64,000 nt of DNA from Bacillota bacterium (GCA_023511485.1 JAIMBH010000007.1:1-64000), one strand, 5' to 3'; positions 15,395-25,376 are shown, numbered from the stretch's first letter. The notes: generated by a model from the sequence alone, not told the origin. Program-made: numbers and translations.

Positions 15395-16575
15395 TGGCCA
15401 TCCGGGTTGCATATACTGGTAACGGGGCTTGCGCGCAGGCAATGCGCCAGATAGAGCCGCATATGGTTGCAGCATACCCCATTACCCCGCAAACCGAAGT
15501 AGTAGAAGAGTTCGCTCAATTTGTAGCAGATGGCAAGGTGAAGACAAAGTTTCTGCCTGTCGAGAGCGAACACAGCGCCATGAGCGCGTGCATTGGTGGA
15601 GCTGCAGCAGGAGGGCGCGTGATGACTGCAACCTCATCCCAAGGTCTTGCCTTCATGTGGGAAATGCTATATATTGCCTCAGGGCTTCGCCTACCAATCG
15701 TTATGGGTGTAGCTAACCGAGCGCTCTCAGCCCCTATCAACATCCATGGTGATCACTCCGATACCATGGGTGCGCGAGATAGCGGTTGGGTGCAGCTTTA
15801 CTGTAAGACAGTTCAGGAAATCTACGATACCATTATTCAGGCAGTACGCATCGCTGAGCACCATGAGGTACGGTTGCCTGTCATGGTGTGCTACGATGGA
15901 TTTTCGGTCTCGCATAGTTTGATGGATCTGGAGATGTTGACTGAAGAGCAAGTAAAGAACTTCATCGGTGCTTTTAAGCCTCGGTATCCGCTACTTAATG
16001 TCGCCAACCCTGTTACCTACGGACCGCTAGCCCTTTATGATTTCTACTTTGAGTTTCGGCGCCAGCAGGCTGAAGCAATGAAGAATGCGGAGCGCATCAT
16101 TGAAGAAGTAGCAGAAGAATATTCCGCTGTTTCCGGACGCCGCTACAGTACTATTGAGCCATACCTACTCGGCGATGCTGAAATCGCGTTGGTTAGCCTG
16201 GGCTCCACAGCAAGCACAATCGAGTATGCAGTTGACAGGCTTCGCGGCGAAGGGATCGCCGCAGGCGCGCTAAGAATTCGGACCTTCCGTCCCTTCCCGG
16301 TAGATGCTATCCGCGAGGCTTTAGCGCCGGTTAAAGCAATTGCTGTAATGGATCGGGCAGAGAGCCTATCCGGTTGGGGTGGTCCGGTCGGAATTGAGGT
16401 CAAAGCAGCTTTTTACGAGGCCAAATCCCGGCCACTACTTATCAATGTAATCTACGGGTTAGGTGGCCGCGATGTAGGCGTCGATGATATATATGGCGTT
16501 TTTCGACAGCTGATGCAGGCTGTAGACGCAGGTAAAGTATCGCAGCCTGTGTATTACTTGGGGCTGCGTGAGTAG
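15394..16575 (+). CDS. porA: 2-oxoacid:ferredoxin oxidoreductase, alpha subunit
   Basis: 393 residues. The N-terminus has GNGACAQAMRQIEPHMVAAY followed by PITPQTEVVEEFA, and then SEHSAMSACIGGAAAGGRV. These are the pyrimidine-binding and substrate-domain motifs of PorA/VorB. Domain II with NVIYGLGGRDVG occurs near the end. GTG start with AAGGTGA upstream, coupled to the preceding unknown gene. Together with porG, porD and porB it makes a four-subunit enzyme. Confidence 0.94.
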   Translation: MAIRVAYTGNGACAQAMRQIEPHMVAAYPITPQTEVVEEFAQFVADGKVKTKFLPVESEHSAMSACIGGAAAGGRVMTATSSQGLAFMWEMLYIASGLRLPIVMGVANRALSAPINIHGDHSDTMGARDSGWVQLYCKTVQEIYDTIIQAVRIAEHHEVRLPVMVCYDGFSVSHSLMDLEMLTEEQVKNFIGAFKPRYPLLNVANPVTYGPLALYDFYFEFRRQQAEAMKNAERIIEEVAEEYSAVSGRRYSTIEPYLLGDAEIALVSLGSTASTIEYAVDRLRGEGIAAGALRIRTFRPFPVDAIREALAPVKAIAVMDRAESLSGWGGPVGIEVKAAFYEAKSRPLLINVIYGLGGRDVGVDDIYGVFRQLMQAVDAGKVSQPVYYLGLRE

Positions 16576-16645
16576 GCGCGAGCTCCTTAAGCTGATTTTA
16601 TCAGCTGGTATATGTGTTAGTAAAAACAGCTATGAGGTGGTCGAT

Positions 16646-17593
16646 GTGGTTGTAAATTTAAAAAGATTCTCGCGCAAACCCGAGTTATTTACCGGCGGGC
16701 ACCGTCTCTGTGCAGGCTGCGGCATTGCAACTATAGTCCGCCAGGTACTTATGGCGGTCGAAAACCCTGTCGTTGTCTCAAACGCAACCGGTTGTCTTGA
16801 AGTCGGCTCCACTATCTATCCATACACGAGTTGGAAGGTGCCCTGGATTCATAGCGCTTTCGAAAACAGCGCGGCAACAATCTCCGGTGTGGAAACTGTC
16901 TACCGGGCGCTTAGGGAAGAGGGTGCAATAACCGAAGATATCCGCTTTATTGCCATCGGTGGTGACGGCGGCACTTATGATATCGGCCTGCAGGCACTCT
17001 CAGGGGCACTCGAGCGCGGGCACGACTTCACCTATATTTGCTATGACAACGAGGCCTATATGAACACCGGCATGCAGCGCTCCAGCTCAAGTGCCTATGG
17101 TTCCTGGACCACGACTACTCCGGTTGGCAAAATTGGTAAGGGTAAGATGGTTAAGAAAAAGCCGCTCACCGATATTGTTGTCGCCCACCATATCCCTTAT
17201 GCAGCTCAGGCCGCCCCGGGTCACTGGCGCGACCTCATGACTAAAGTGCAGAAGGCACTTGCAACCAGAGGGCCATCCTTTCTAAACATCTTGCAGCCGT
17301 GCGTGCCCGGCTGGCGCATTGAGCCTTTTGAAAGCATGAAAGCGGCGAAACTCGCAGTTGAGACCTGTTACTGGCCGCTCTACGAAGTTGTAGACGGTTC
17401 CTACCGAGTCACAGTAAAGCCGAAGGAGAAAAAACCGCTTGTCGAGTATCTTAAGCTGCAGGGACGCTTCCGGCATCTTCTTTCTGAAGAAAACCGACCA
17501 CTGCTTGATGAGCTGCAGGCAGAGGTAGATGCAGCATGGGAGGAACTTCTGCAAAAGAGCGAACCGTCAGAGGCGAATCCGGAAACGAATTAG
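16646..17593 (+). CDS. porB: 2-oxoacid:ferredoxin oxidoreductase, beta subunit (TPP-binding)
   Basis: The thiamine-diphosphate subunit. FTGGHRLCAGCGIATIVRQV gives the CxGC cluster ligands, GDGGTYDIGLQ is the GDG metal/TPP motif, and the tail contains CVPGWR. About 315 residues from GTG 16646, which has GAGGTGG five bases upstream. The frame is open back to a GTG at 16568, overlapping porA by 8 bases with GGGG upstream, but the extra 26 residues look unlike the family N-terminus (normally short before the CAGC motif). Start therefore uncertain between these two. Confidence 0.92.
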   Translation: MVVNLKRFSRKPELFTGGHRLCAGCGIATIVRQVLMAVENPVVVSNATGCLEVGSTIYPYTSWKVPWIHSAFENSAATISGVETVYRALREEGAITEDIRFIAIGGDGGTYDIGLQALSGALERGHDFTYICYDNEAYMNTGMQRSSSSAYGSWTTTTPVGKIGKGKMVKKKPLTDIVVAHHIPYAAQAAPGHWRDLMTKVQKALATRGPSFLNILQPCVPGWRIEPFESMKAAKLAVETCYWPLYEVVDGSYRVTVKPKEKKPLVEYLKLQGRFRHLLSEENRPLLDELQAEVDAAWEELLQKSEPSEANPETN

Positions 17594-17714
17594 ACCAGCA
17601 ACGCTCGCTTCAGTGCAAACAACTGTTAGACTTTTACTATCAACAGGCCGGGTAATTATCAATTAGCTCTTTTAATAGTCTTACCGGACTGCGCCTAACC
17701 AATGCCTCCACTCA

Positions 17715-18131
17715 TTAGGCGACCCGGATCAGTTTATCTTGAGGTACCCAAATAGCATCGGCTGAAATGCACAATTCCCTCAGGCGAAACCTGACTAATG
17801 CCCTGCCAGATTTGCAGCCACAGGACGTTGGAACCGCTATATAAAACTGGCCTCCTACGCTATTCACATACTCATAAAAGGCCATCCATTGCTCGGCTGT
17901 GTAATCGTTGGATATTGCGTCACATGTCCCAGCCGCCAAAACAATAAATGTTTTCTCTTTATTCGCCTGCCTGCATGTTAAATCAGGAATATGCCTGCCG
18001 ATTTTAAACGGTTTTGGAAACCCGGGTAAATTCACCAGCATATCTGTATAATGCTGCTGCCTAAAATAGCTGACCATCATAGCAATTAAGCCCTTATGCA
18101 CAACGCTTTGGCTTCCTGCTTGCATTGCCAT
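17715..18131 (-). CDS. Hypothetical protein resembling a degenerate PD-(D/E)XK nuclease fold
   Basis: 138 residues from ATG with GGAGAG upstream. RHIPDLTC followed by a hydrophobic strand TFIVLAAGTCDAI, then TAEQWMAFYEYVNSVGGQFY and IAVP, follows the strand-helix pattern of restriction-endonuclease-like proteins (PD ... xExK ... Q-W helix). The usual E/K pair is replaced by LAAGT, so if related it is probably inactive. There are four cysteines including CGC. Function unknown; stands alone. Confidence 0.5.
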   Translation of the reverse strand: MAMQAGSQSVVHKGLIAMMVSYFRQQHYTDMLVNLPGFPKPFKIGRHIPDLTCRQANKEKTFIVLAAGTCDAISNDYTAEQWMAFYEYVNSVGGQFYIAVPTSCGCKSGRALVRFRLRELCISADAIWVPQDKLIRVA

Positions 18132-18314
18132 AGTAGCTCTCCTTCCAGCACAAGACAGCTACATACTGGTGGTATATTGTTGAGTATTTTCCCTAATTAA
18201 TGGTTTTACAACACTTAAATTGGCTGACAATGTGAGATAAACACCGGATGCGGTATTCTCTGTGGCTCTAACGGCTTACTTTTATACAAATACTAAAACT
18301 CGGTGAGCTAGTGC

Positions 18315-20093
18315 TTAATTTGTAGAGAGTTGCTTAATCACATTAAATAGTTCTAGAGAAGCAACCCGTGGCCCTTCTTGTTCATATCCATCAATACCAA
18401 GTCTTGTCCTTATCTGGCCTACCTTTACTCCCAACTCAAACATTTTTTCGAAATAGAGTTTTGCGCAGGCTTCATGCTCCTGCCTGCGTTGTGGAGCACC
18501 AAATGGGTTGGCGAAATATGTATGGACAAGCCCCTTTTCGTCGGTCGTACCTTTGGCCAGCCGCGCCCCGCTTTTAAAAACAGCTAACGCATCGTCAGGT
18601 GTCGAGAAAAATTCCAGCGCCCGGTTCTCCTCATTTACTTGGTCATAGTTATTGGCATATAAAAGAATATCCACAGGATATCCCTTAATTATGTGGGAGT
18701 ACCGGGTTATGGGCATTATTAGTCTCGCATTAGTTTTGTCAGGATTCATAAATATGCTTCTATCTATTTCTTCATACGCATAACCAGGTTGCAAGTCATC
18801 AAGCCTTACAAATGCGCCTATCTCCGTACCGTATCCAACTACATTGCCACCCGCATCAATTCCTAGCGAGCCCATATCATCAAACACGATTATCATCTCG
18901 CAAATATATTCATCTGCTAATACACGTAAGGCCTCAATAGTCTCAGATTTACCGGCACCACTATCGCCTATTATTACAACATTGGCAGTGCCGCCTTCCT
19001 TTAACTTGAGATAGACCATAGCTCCATGGACAGGCAGACGTTTTCTTTTAAGCATTGCGATGTTGTGTAAGGTAAGGGTCATTTTTTTAAAATAACCGAA
19101 ATAGTCTACATCCTCAGAGTGTTGAATCAGGCCAACCAATATGTCATTATCTAGGTCTTCATAGAAGACTGTTTTGCTGGGTAGATTTCCGTTATCAAGC
19201 CCAAACACGAGCATGATGTTAGGTTTGTTAGCTTCAATTTCTTCGTAATCTGCGATTTCAAAAAGATTGCATAAAGAAAGGCCGAGAGACATAAAGTCAT
19301 GGTGGAAGTAGATAAAAGCGATCAGATCGCCAACCTTCGCAGGATAACAAAACCATTCCTCAGGGTTCAAATCAAGCATTTCTTTTTCAAGCCCGCCGAT
19401 TTCCTCAAACCTGCCTTTTCTTTTATTCGCTCTCGGGTAAAAAATAACAGGCGGCTCTAATAGCGTTAGGCGGATGAATGGAATCTCCTGTAAATTGCTG
19501 TATGTCTTAGGACAATCCCAATCTATTTTCTCACAGAGTAACCCCATATTTGCGCCAGCTGGTAGCTGCCTATATACACGCGGGTTCTCGCCGATTAGAT
19601 TCTCGCCGATTCGTCGGTAGACAGAAAGGATAAGATTCTTAAATTCTTCGTTTGATTTTATAAACTGAGCGTGATGGAGGCTATTTTTTGTGTATTGCGA
19701 CCTTTTGGGAGCCTCCATATATATAAACCTCTCAAACCCTCTCCAGTAATTATACAGACCCTCAATAAACTCAAGTACCCTTTCTTTGTCGGATAAGATT
19801 GCATTATATTCACTGTTCATAGAAAGAATCTCTTCTGTCGTATGGCTAGATAGCAATCTTAAGAGGTTAATCATATATCCTGCTAGTTCATCTTTCTTTA
19901 AATATGGTAGTGATTCGCTTAGAAAGGCAAAAGTGGAACTCCCCTTTGATGCAATTTTTGCAACAAATCTTTCGGTTATTTCTTTAAAAAGCCCGCTCCT
20001 TAGAAGTTCCTCCGGCGTAGCACAATATAGGGTTGAATAGTCAAATATAACCTTTCCCCTTGATAAGAGGTATTGTTCTCTAGTCGTTTTCAC
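18315..20093 (-). CDS. PEPCK-fold nucleotide-binding protein of unknown function
   Basis: 592 residues. The C-terminal half contains a P-loop, IIGDSGAGKSETIEAL (G at about residue 376), followed 20-25 residues later by MIIVFDDMGSLG, an Asp pair typical of the PEPCK/HPr-kinase fold. Downstream are MPITRYSHIIKGYPVDILLY and FANPFGAPQRR. The N-terminal 300 residues are mostly helical and not recognised. Annotations of PEPCK exist for related proteins, but the catalytic context differs from the gene at 3149, so enzymatic PEPCK activity is doubtful; a kinase-like or sensory role is possible. GTG start without a clear Shine-Dalgarno. Confidence 0.65.
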   Translation of the reverse strand: MKTTREQYLLSRGKVIFDYSTLYCATPEELLRSGLFKEITERFVAKIASKGSSTFAFLSESLPYLKKDELAGYMINLLRLLSSHTTEEILSMNSEYNAILSDKERVLEFIEGLYNYWRGFERFIYMEAPKRSQYTKNSLHHAQFIKSNEEFKNLILSVYRRIGENLIGENPRVYRQLPAGANMGLLCEKIDWDCPKTYSNLQEIPFIRLTLLEPPVIFYPRANKRKGRFEEIGGLEKEMLDLNPEEWFCYPAKVGDLIAFIYFHHDFMSLGLSLCNLFEIADYEEIEANKPNIMLVFGLDNGNLPSKTVFYEDLDNDILVGLIQHSEDVDYFGYFKKMTLTLHNIAMLKRKRLPVHGAMVYLKLKEGGTANVVIIGDSGAGKSETIEALRVLADEYICEMIIVFDDMGSLGIDAGGNVVGYGTEIGAFVRLDDLQPGYAYEEIDRSIFMNPDKTNARLIMPITRYSHIIKGYPVDILLYANNYDQVNEENRALEFFSTPDDALAVFKSGARLAKGTTDEKGLVHTYFANPFGAPQRRQEHEACAKLYFEKMFELGVKVGQIRTRLGIDGYEQEGPRVASLELFNVIKQLSTN

Positions 20094-20218
20094 ACATATA
20101 TCATAGCATACGCTATTTCCTTTTACTAGTATGAGTAAAGATGCGCCGATAATTGGTAATACTAAATTTTATACATAATCATCAGACCCTAAACCAGAGC
20201 TTGAATTGCCGCATAAAT

Positions 20219-21619
20219 CTAGGCTCTTTCCTCAAGCCAGACTTGCTCTTTCTCAAGAAGCTTAATCGCTTTCTCGATTTGTTCTTGGACACGCTCGGTT
20301 GCGGTGCCACCACGGTTGTTGCGACGCTCTACCGCTACTTCAATGTCAAGGGCTTCAAAGATATCGTCTTCGATCATTGGGTTTATTTCTTGCAGTTCTT
20401 CGAGGGAGAAATCGGAGAGCCAACAGCCTTCTTCAACTGCTTTGCGCACGATTGTGCCTGCAACATGGTGGGCTTCTCTAAAGGGAACGCCTTTGCCAAC
20501 CAGGTAATCCGCTAGCTCAGTTGCATTGGTGTAGCCACCTTCAGCTGCCTGACGCATGACCTCAGAATTTATCTTCATGGTTGAGATCATGTTCTTCATG
20601 CCTATGATGGAGTTCTTAACGGTGTATATTGTATCGAGAAGGGATTCTTTGTCCTCCTGCATATCCTTGTTATATGCAAGAGGGAGCCCTTTCATGGTGG
20701 TTAACATTTGCATCAGATTGCCGTAGACCCGGCCGGTCTTGCCCCGTATTAGCTCTGCGACATCCGGGTTTTTCTTCTGCGGCATGATACTGCTTCCCGT
20801 CGTATAGGCTTCGTCGAGTTCTATAAAGCTGAATTCGGTTGTCGACCAAATAATTAGCTCCTCAGCAAGCCGGCTTAAGTGCATCATCAGCATCGACGCC
20901 GCAGCTTGAAACTCGACTATATAGTCGCGATCGGATACCGCATCAAGGCTGTTATTGCTTATCTTTGCAAAACCAAGATCTTTAGCAACCTGCTTCATGT
21001 CTATAGGATAAGTTGTTCCTGCAAGCGCAGCCGAGCCAAGAGGCATAACATCTGCGCGTTTGAATGCGCCTTTTAAACGCGTAAAATCACGGCGCAGCAT
21101 CCAGAAATAAGCCATCATATGGTGCGAAAACAGGATAGGTTGAGCCCTCTGCATATGAGTGTAACCGGGCATAATCGTGCGGATTTCTCTTTGGGATATA
21201 TTGACCAGCTCTAGTTGGAGCGCCATTATCTCAATGCCGATATCAATTATTGCATCTTTTATGAACATGCGGGTGTCAAGTGCTACCTGGTCATTGCGGC
21301 TGCGTGCAGTATGGAGTTTCCCTCCTATGGCACCAATCCTATCTGTGAGCGCCCGCTCAATTGCCATATGGATATCTTCATCCCCAATATCAAAGTTGAA
21401 GGTTCCCTCTTCGATTTCTTGTTTGATCAGTTTTAGACCTTCAATAATGCGGTCGGCTTCCTCACCTGTGATGATTCCGCAAGCCGCAAGCATGTGGGCA
21501 TGGGCTATGCTTCCCTTTATATCTTGCTCGTAGAGGTGTTTATCAACAGGAAGGGACGCGTTGAATTCATCAACAAAGCTATCTGTGCTTTTCGTGAACC
21601 TCCCAGACCACAATTTCAT
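20219..21619 (-). CDS. argH: Argininosuccinate lyase
   Basis: 466 residues from ATG 21619 (AAGGAG eight bases upstream; the frame extends 12 codons further). MKLWSGRFTKSTDSFVDEFN at the start and the fumarase/ASL signature GSSIMPQKKNPD are diagnostic. It splits argininosuccinate into arginine and fumarate, the last step of arginine synthesis. It follows argG by about 130 bases on the same strand. Confidence 0.97.
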   Translation of the reverse strand: MKLWSGRFTKSTDSFVDEFNASLPVDKHLYEQDIKGSIAHAHMLAACGIITGEEADRIIEGLKLIKQEIEEGTFNFDIGDEDIHMAIERALTDRIGAIGGKLHTARSRNDQVALDTRMFIKDAIIDIGIEIMALQLELVNISQREIRTIMPGYTHMQRAQPILFSHHMMAYFWMLRRDFTRLKGAFKRADVMPLGSAALAGTTYPIDMKQVAKDLGFAKISNNSLDAVSDRDYIVEFQAAASMLMMHLSRLAEELIIWSTTEFSFIELDEAYTTGSSIMPQKKNPDVAELIRGKTGRVYGNLMQMLTTMKGLPLAYNKDMQEDKESLLDTIYTVKNSIIGMKNMISTMKINSEVMRQAAEGGYTNATELADYLVGKGVPFREAHHVAGTIVRKAVEEGCWLSDFSLEELQEINPMIEDDIFEALDIEVAVERRNNRGGTATERVQEQIEKAIKLLEKEQVWLEERA

Positions 21620-21748
21620 AGCAATGACTCCTTCTGCAGATGCTGGTTCATGCAATTAGCGTATCGTCCATAGAGATTGTGCCCAACTACCAATCCCTAT
21701 TATACCCACCAATTGATTATTTTTGCGATAGATGAAATCAAAGAAATT

Positions 21749-22969
21749 TTACTTCCTATATTTCCTTCCCCACGTTTCTAACCCAAGGCCCCAGATCCTG
21801 TTAAATCCGGCGGCAGCCTGGTGTGCAAAAGTGTCGCCGGCCTCGTATGTTGCAAGCGCTCTATCATATAGAGAATTCGGCGAACGACGACCGACTACCT
21901 TGCACGAACCCTTATAAAATTTCAGGCGCACAGTTCCGTTAACAACCCGCTGAGTTTCGTTTATGAAGGCATCAAGTGCCTCACGAAGCGGTGAGAACCA
22001 AAGACCGTAATAGATCATCTCAGCGTATTTTTCTTCGATACCGTATTTATAGTGAGCAAGGTCGCGCTCAAGAGTTAGGTCTTCTAAATCCCGGTGAGCC
22101 TTAATAAGAGCAAGCGCTCCCGGCGCCTCATATATTTCGCGCGACTTTATGCCGACCAACCTGTTTTCTATCTTATCCAGGCGACCAAAGCCATTGCTTC
22201 CAGCAATCTGGTTCATTTTTTGTATAAGCATTAGAAGGTCCATCTTCTCGTCATCCAATGAGACAGGAACACCCTGTTCAAAAGTTACTTCAACGTAAGT
22301 CGGCTCATCCGGAGCTTTCGCCGGGTCAACTGTCATGGCATATGCATCTTCCGGCGGCTCGATCCATGGATCTTCTAAGATACCGCATTCAACCGAGCGA
22401 CCCCATAGATTTTCATCAATACTATATGGACTTTTCTTGGTAACAGGAATTGGGATGTTGTGCTCTTTGGCATACTCAATTGCCGTCTCACGTGTAAAGT
22501 CCCACTCCCTGGCTGGTGCGATTATCGTTATGTCGGGGTTTAAAGCCCGCATCGTTACCTCGAAGCGCACCTGGTCGTTGCCTTTGCCAGTACATCCATG
22601 CGCCGCGTAGACTGCACCAGTTCCCTGTGCGACTTCGATTAATATCTTAGCAATTAGCGGGCGTGATAGAGCAGTTGCAAGCGGATACTGTCTCTCGTAA
22701 AGCGCGTTTGCTTTAAGCGCCGGTACGATAAATTTTTCGGCAAAGGCCTTTTTCGCATCTACAACCTCGGCATGTACAGCACCGATTTTTAAGGCCTTCT
22801 CCCTAATCGGTTCAAGGTCTTCCCCTTGGCCGATATCGACAGCCACGGCAACCACCTCTAAGTCATAATTTTCTTGAAGCCATTTTATGGCGACTGAGGT
22901 GTCAAGACCGCCAGAGTAAGCCAGTACTACTCTATCTTTAGGTTCCCTTACACTTCCAACCTGTCCCAC
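21749..22969 (-). CDS. argG: Argininosuccinate synthase
   Basis: 406 residues. AYSGGLDTSVAIKWL is the ATP pyrophosphatase (SGGxDS-like) motif; GCTGKGNDQVRFE and the SVECGILEDP stretch are typical. Joins citrulline and aspartate with ATP. Start ATG at 22969 directly precedes MGQVGSVREPKDRVVLAYSG. Upstream of argH, forming an argGH unit separated from the argCJBDFR block by a lipoprotein gene. Confidence 0.97.
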   Translation of the reverse strand: MGQVGSVREPKDRVVLAYSGGLDTSVAIKWLQENYDLEVVAVAVDIGQGEDLEPIREKALKIGAVHAEVVDAKKAFAEKFIVPALKANALYERQYPLATALSRPLIAKILIEVAQGTGAVYAAHGCTGKGNDQVRFEVTMRALNPDITIIAPAREWDFTRETAIEYAKEHNIPIPVTKKSPYSIDENLWGRSVECGILEDPWIEPPEDAYAMTVDPAKAPDEPTYVEVTFEQGVPVSLDDEKMDLLMLIQKMNQIAGSNGFGRLDKIENRLVGIKSREIYEAPGALALIKAHRDLEDLTLERDLAHYKYGIEEKYAEMIYYGLWFSPLREALDAFINETQRVVNGTVRLKFYKGSCKVVGRRSPNSLYDRALATYEAGDTFAHQAAAGFNRIWGLGLETWGRKYRK

Positions 22970-23089
22970 TTAATAAACCTCCGGTTCGTTAATCATTCAT
23001 CAATCATTTTGCCCTAACCCTAATATATCTGTGCGCCAAAGCGTCGAATTCAGATGAGAGCAAGTAACGGAAATTGCGCCCCTCGCGCA

Positions 23090-23788
23090 TTAATTTTTCT
23101 CATCGTAAAACATAATATCGCTTAGCATCTTATCAACACGTGGTTTGAATTCGTTTTCTCTGTCAAGTGGGTATTGAATAATGATGCGGTAGATATAACC
23201 CCCGCGCTCAAAAACTATACCCGTTCCGGTTATTTCTGCTCTAAACGCGTTTTGCTTCTTAATGGCAAACTCTACTTTCGATCTTGCGCCAGGGATATTA
23301 TACTGCTCGGGAGTCCCGGCTCGGTGCTCTATAACTTTAAACCCGTGCGTCTGAACTAGCTCTTTAACAGCCTTCACAGAATAATCAACTGTGTTTTTTG
23401 CATCTTTTTTCTTTACTGTAATCTCAATGCTTGAGTTAATATCTTTTTTATCTTTATCTTTTGCAAAGACAAATATCCGGCCACCGTTCTCTGCCATCCC
23501 CCGCTCGCCAATCATATCCTCCGCGATATAGGTAGAAAACCTCACCGTTTCGTCATCAAACAGAGCAAACTCAAACTTTTTGTCCTCGCCGTTGATTAGT
23601 ATGGTATCCGTCTTTGTTTTTGGGCGATTCTTAGCGGGAATATCCTTATCGGCTCTAGATTTGACCGCACCTTTATTTCCTTTAACCACCCCCTGGTCTA
23701 CTTTAGACCCGCCGCAGCCTAACGCAACCAACAAAACCACTATTACCAACATAATTCCCAGGGGTTTCTTTGTCACAGCTTTCTCCAT
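23090..23788 (-). CDS. Hypothetical lipoprotein
   Basis: 232 residues. A basic start (MEKAVTKKPLG), hydrophobic stretch IMLVIVVLLVALG and Cys-Gly-Gly at about residue 25 form a lipoprotein signal peptide (lipobox ALGC, slightly off consensus). The mature part is Lys-rich, then a mixed beta domain ending IYRIIIQYPLDRENEFKPRV. No enzyme motif; it resembles PsbP/DUF-type extracytoplasmic lipoproteins but I cannot name a family. It sits between argR and argG without obvious link to arginine. Confidence 0.7.
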   Translation of the reverse strand: MEKAVTKKPLGIMLVIVVLLVALGCGGSKVDQGVVKGNKGAVKSRADKDIPAKNRPKTKTDTILINGEDKKFEFALFDDETVRFSTYIAEDMIGERGMAENGGRIFVFAKDKDKKDINSSIEITVKKKDAKNTVDYSVKAVKELVQTHGFKVIEHRAGTPEQYNIPGARSKVEFAIKKQNAFRAEITGTGIVFERGGYIYRIIIQYPLDRENEFKPRVDKMLSDIMFYDEKN

Positions 23789-23870
23789 TCACAAAATTGC
23801 TTTGTCAGATCTTAAGGCCTTTGCTTGATGGCACTACTATCGCTACTGTCAAACCATACCGTTGTAAAGT

Positions 23871-23935
23871 AAGCCTAAAGCCCTGAACTATATCTATTTA
23901 AGCTGCTGCCTGGCAGAGCTTTAGCCCTGCACTAT
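23871..23935. repeat. Pair of REP-like palindromic motifs
   Basis: AAGCCTAAAGCCCTGAAC (23871-23888) and CAGAGCTTTAGCCCTGCACTA (23914-23934) in the argR/lipoprotein gap. Both are versions of a GCAGGGCTTTAGCCCTGC-type palindrome found between genes several times in this window. Confidence 0.5.
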
Positions 23936-23970
23936 GTTAATACGGTGATTGCTATTTAAAAACTTTAAAT

Positions 23971-24432
23971 TTAAACGATTCTTTCTTCCTTAAGCCTTGT
24001 AAGCCTCTCGACAATATAGTCGGCTACATCCCTGCTGCGCGTGATAACCAGAATTGTATCGTCTCCTCCAACCGTTCCCAGGACATCCGGCCACTTTACT
24101 GAGTCCATGGCTGATGCAACAGCCTGCGCTGTACCGGGAGTGGTCTTTACCACTACCAGGTTCTCGGCTTTATCTATCGAGACCATAAACTCGTTCAGCA
24201 TCGAACGCAGCCTCTCTGTCTGGGGGAGCGAATATATTTGTTTGCTTCCTGCCTTGTTGACCGCAATTCTTACCTTAAGAAGCCCTAGATCGCTTATGTC
24301 CCTTGAGATCGTTGCCTGGGTCACATCATATCCAAGCGTCTCGAGCTCGGATATCAATTCCTCCTGCGTTGAGATATCTTTTGTCTCGATTACCCTTTTG
24401 ATAACATCTAATCTATCTTGCCTTGTTCTCAT
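23971..24432 (-). CDS. argR: Arginine repressor
   Basis: 153 residues. The N-terminal winged-helix domain reads RQDRLDVIKRVIETKDISTQ, with the recognition helix DVTQATISRDISDLGLLKV. The C-terminal arginine-binding domain contains the GTVGGDDTILVI motif. It binds ARG boxes as an arginine-dependent hexamer and represses biosynthesis. It follows argF by 9 bases, in the operon it would control. Confidence 0.96.
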   Translation of the reverse strand: MRTRQDRLDVIKRVIETKDISTQEELISELETLGYDVTQATISRDISDLGLLKVRIAVNKAGSKQIYSLPQTERLRSMLNEFMVSIDKAENLVVVKTTPGTAQAVASAMDSVKWPDVLGTVGGDDTILVITRSRDVADYIVERLTRLKEERIV

Positions 24433-24441
24433 AGCTATCCA

Positions 24442-25374
24442 CTACTTTAGCAGCGATACCAGCACCGCTTTTGCCGTATGCAAACGGTTTTCCGATTGCT
24501 GAAACACCACCGATTGCTTACTCTCCATTATCTCATCGGTTACCTCTTCGCCTCGGTGAGCGGGAAGACAGTGCATAAACAGTGCAGTCGGTTTTGCCGC
24601 ATCCATAAGGTCTCTGTTCACCTGATAGGACTTAAATACCTTGATACGTTCATCATGCTCATCTTCTTGACCCATACTTGCCCAAACATCAGTGTAGACA
24701 ACATCGGCATTTTTTACGGCTTCTTGCGGGTCATTGGTCACATCTATTTTATGGTTTATATTTCTTATGCAGCTTTGCGCAAAATCAACTATGTCTTTAG
24801 CTGGTTCATAACCCTTTGGACAACCCACAGACATATTTATACCGAGCTTTCCTGCAACAATTAAAAGGGAGTGGGCAACGTTGTTCCCATCTCCAATGTA
24901 CGCAATTTTCAGACCAGCTAACCTATCTTTTATCTCAAGTATGGTCATGAGGTCTGCAAGTGACTGCATTGGGTGATAATCATCTGTTAGCGCATTTATT
25001 ACCGGGATGGATGAATATTCTGCTAACTCTTCAACGTCGCTGTGCTTAAATGTCCTTATCACTATTGCATCGGCATAACCAGATAGCACCCTTGCGATAT
25101 CCTTGATTGGTTCCCTCGTGCCAAGCTGTATCTCATCAGGTTTTAAAAATATCGGATGTATACCCAGATGTGAGCATGCAACTTCAAAAGACATCCTCGT
25201 ACGGCTTGATGGCTTCGAGAAGATCATTGCCACCGTTTTCCCCTCAAGAAAACGGTGCGCCTTCCCGTTTCTCTGCTGCCTCTTCAATTCAATCGCTTTA
25301 GCTAACAGCTGGTATATCTCATCCTGGCTGTAATTTTTAAGCGATAATATATCCCTGCCTTTTAAACTCGCCAT
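24442..25374 (-). CDS. argF: Ornithine carbamoyltransferase
   Basis: 310 residues. SKPSSRTRMSFEVAC contains the carbamoyl-phosphate-binding SxRTR motif, and FMHCLPAHRGEEV contains the HCLP ornithine-site motif. Makes citrulline from ornithine and carbamoyl phosphate. Two bases after argD. Confidence 0.97.
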   Translation of the reverse strand: MASLKGRDILSLKNYSQDEIYQLLAKAIELKRQQRNGKAHRFLEGKTVAMIFSKPSSRTRMSFEVACSHLGIHPIFLKPDEIQLGTREPIKDIARVLSGYADAIVIRTFKHSDVEELAEYSSIPVINALTDDYHPMQSLADLMTILEIKDRLAGLKIAYIGDGNNVAHSLLIVAGKLGINMSVGCPKGYEPAKDIVDFAQSCIRNINHKIDVTNDPQEAVKNADVVYTDVWASMGQEDEHDERIKVFKSYQVNRDLMDAAKPTALFMHCLPAHRGEEVTDEIMESKQSVVFQQSENRLHTAKAVLVSLLK

Positions 25375-25376
25375 AT

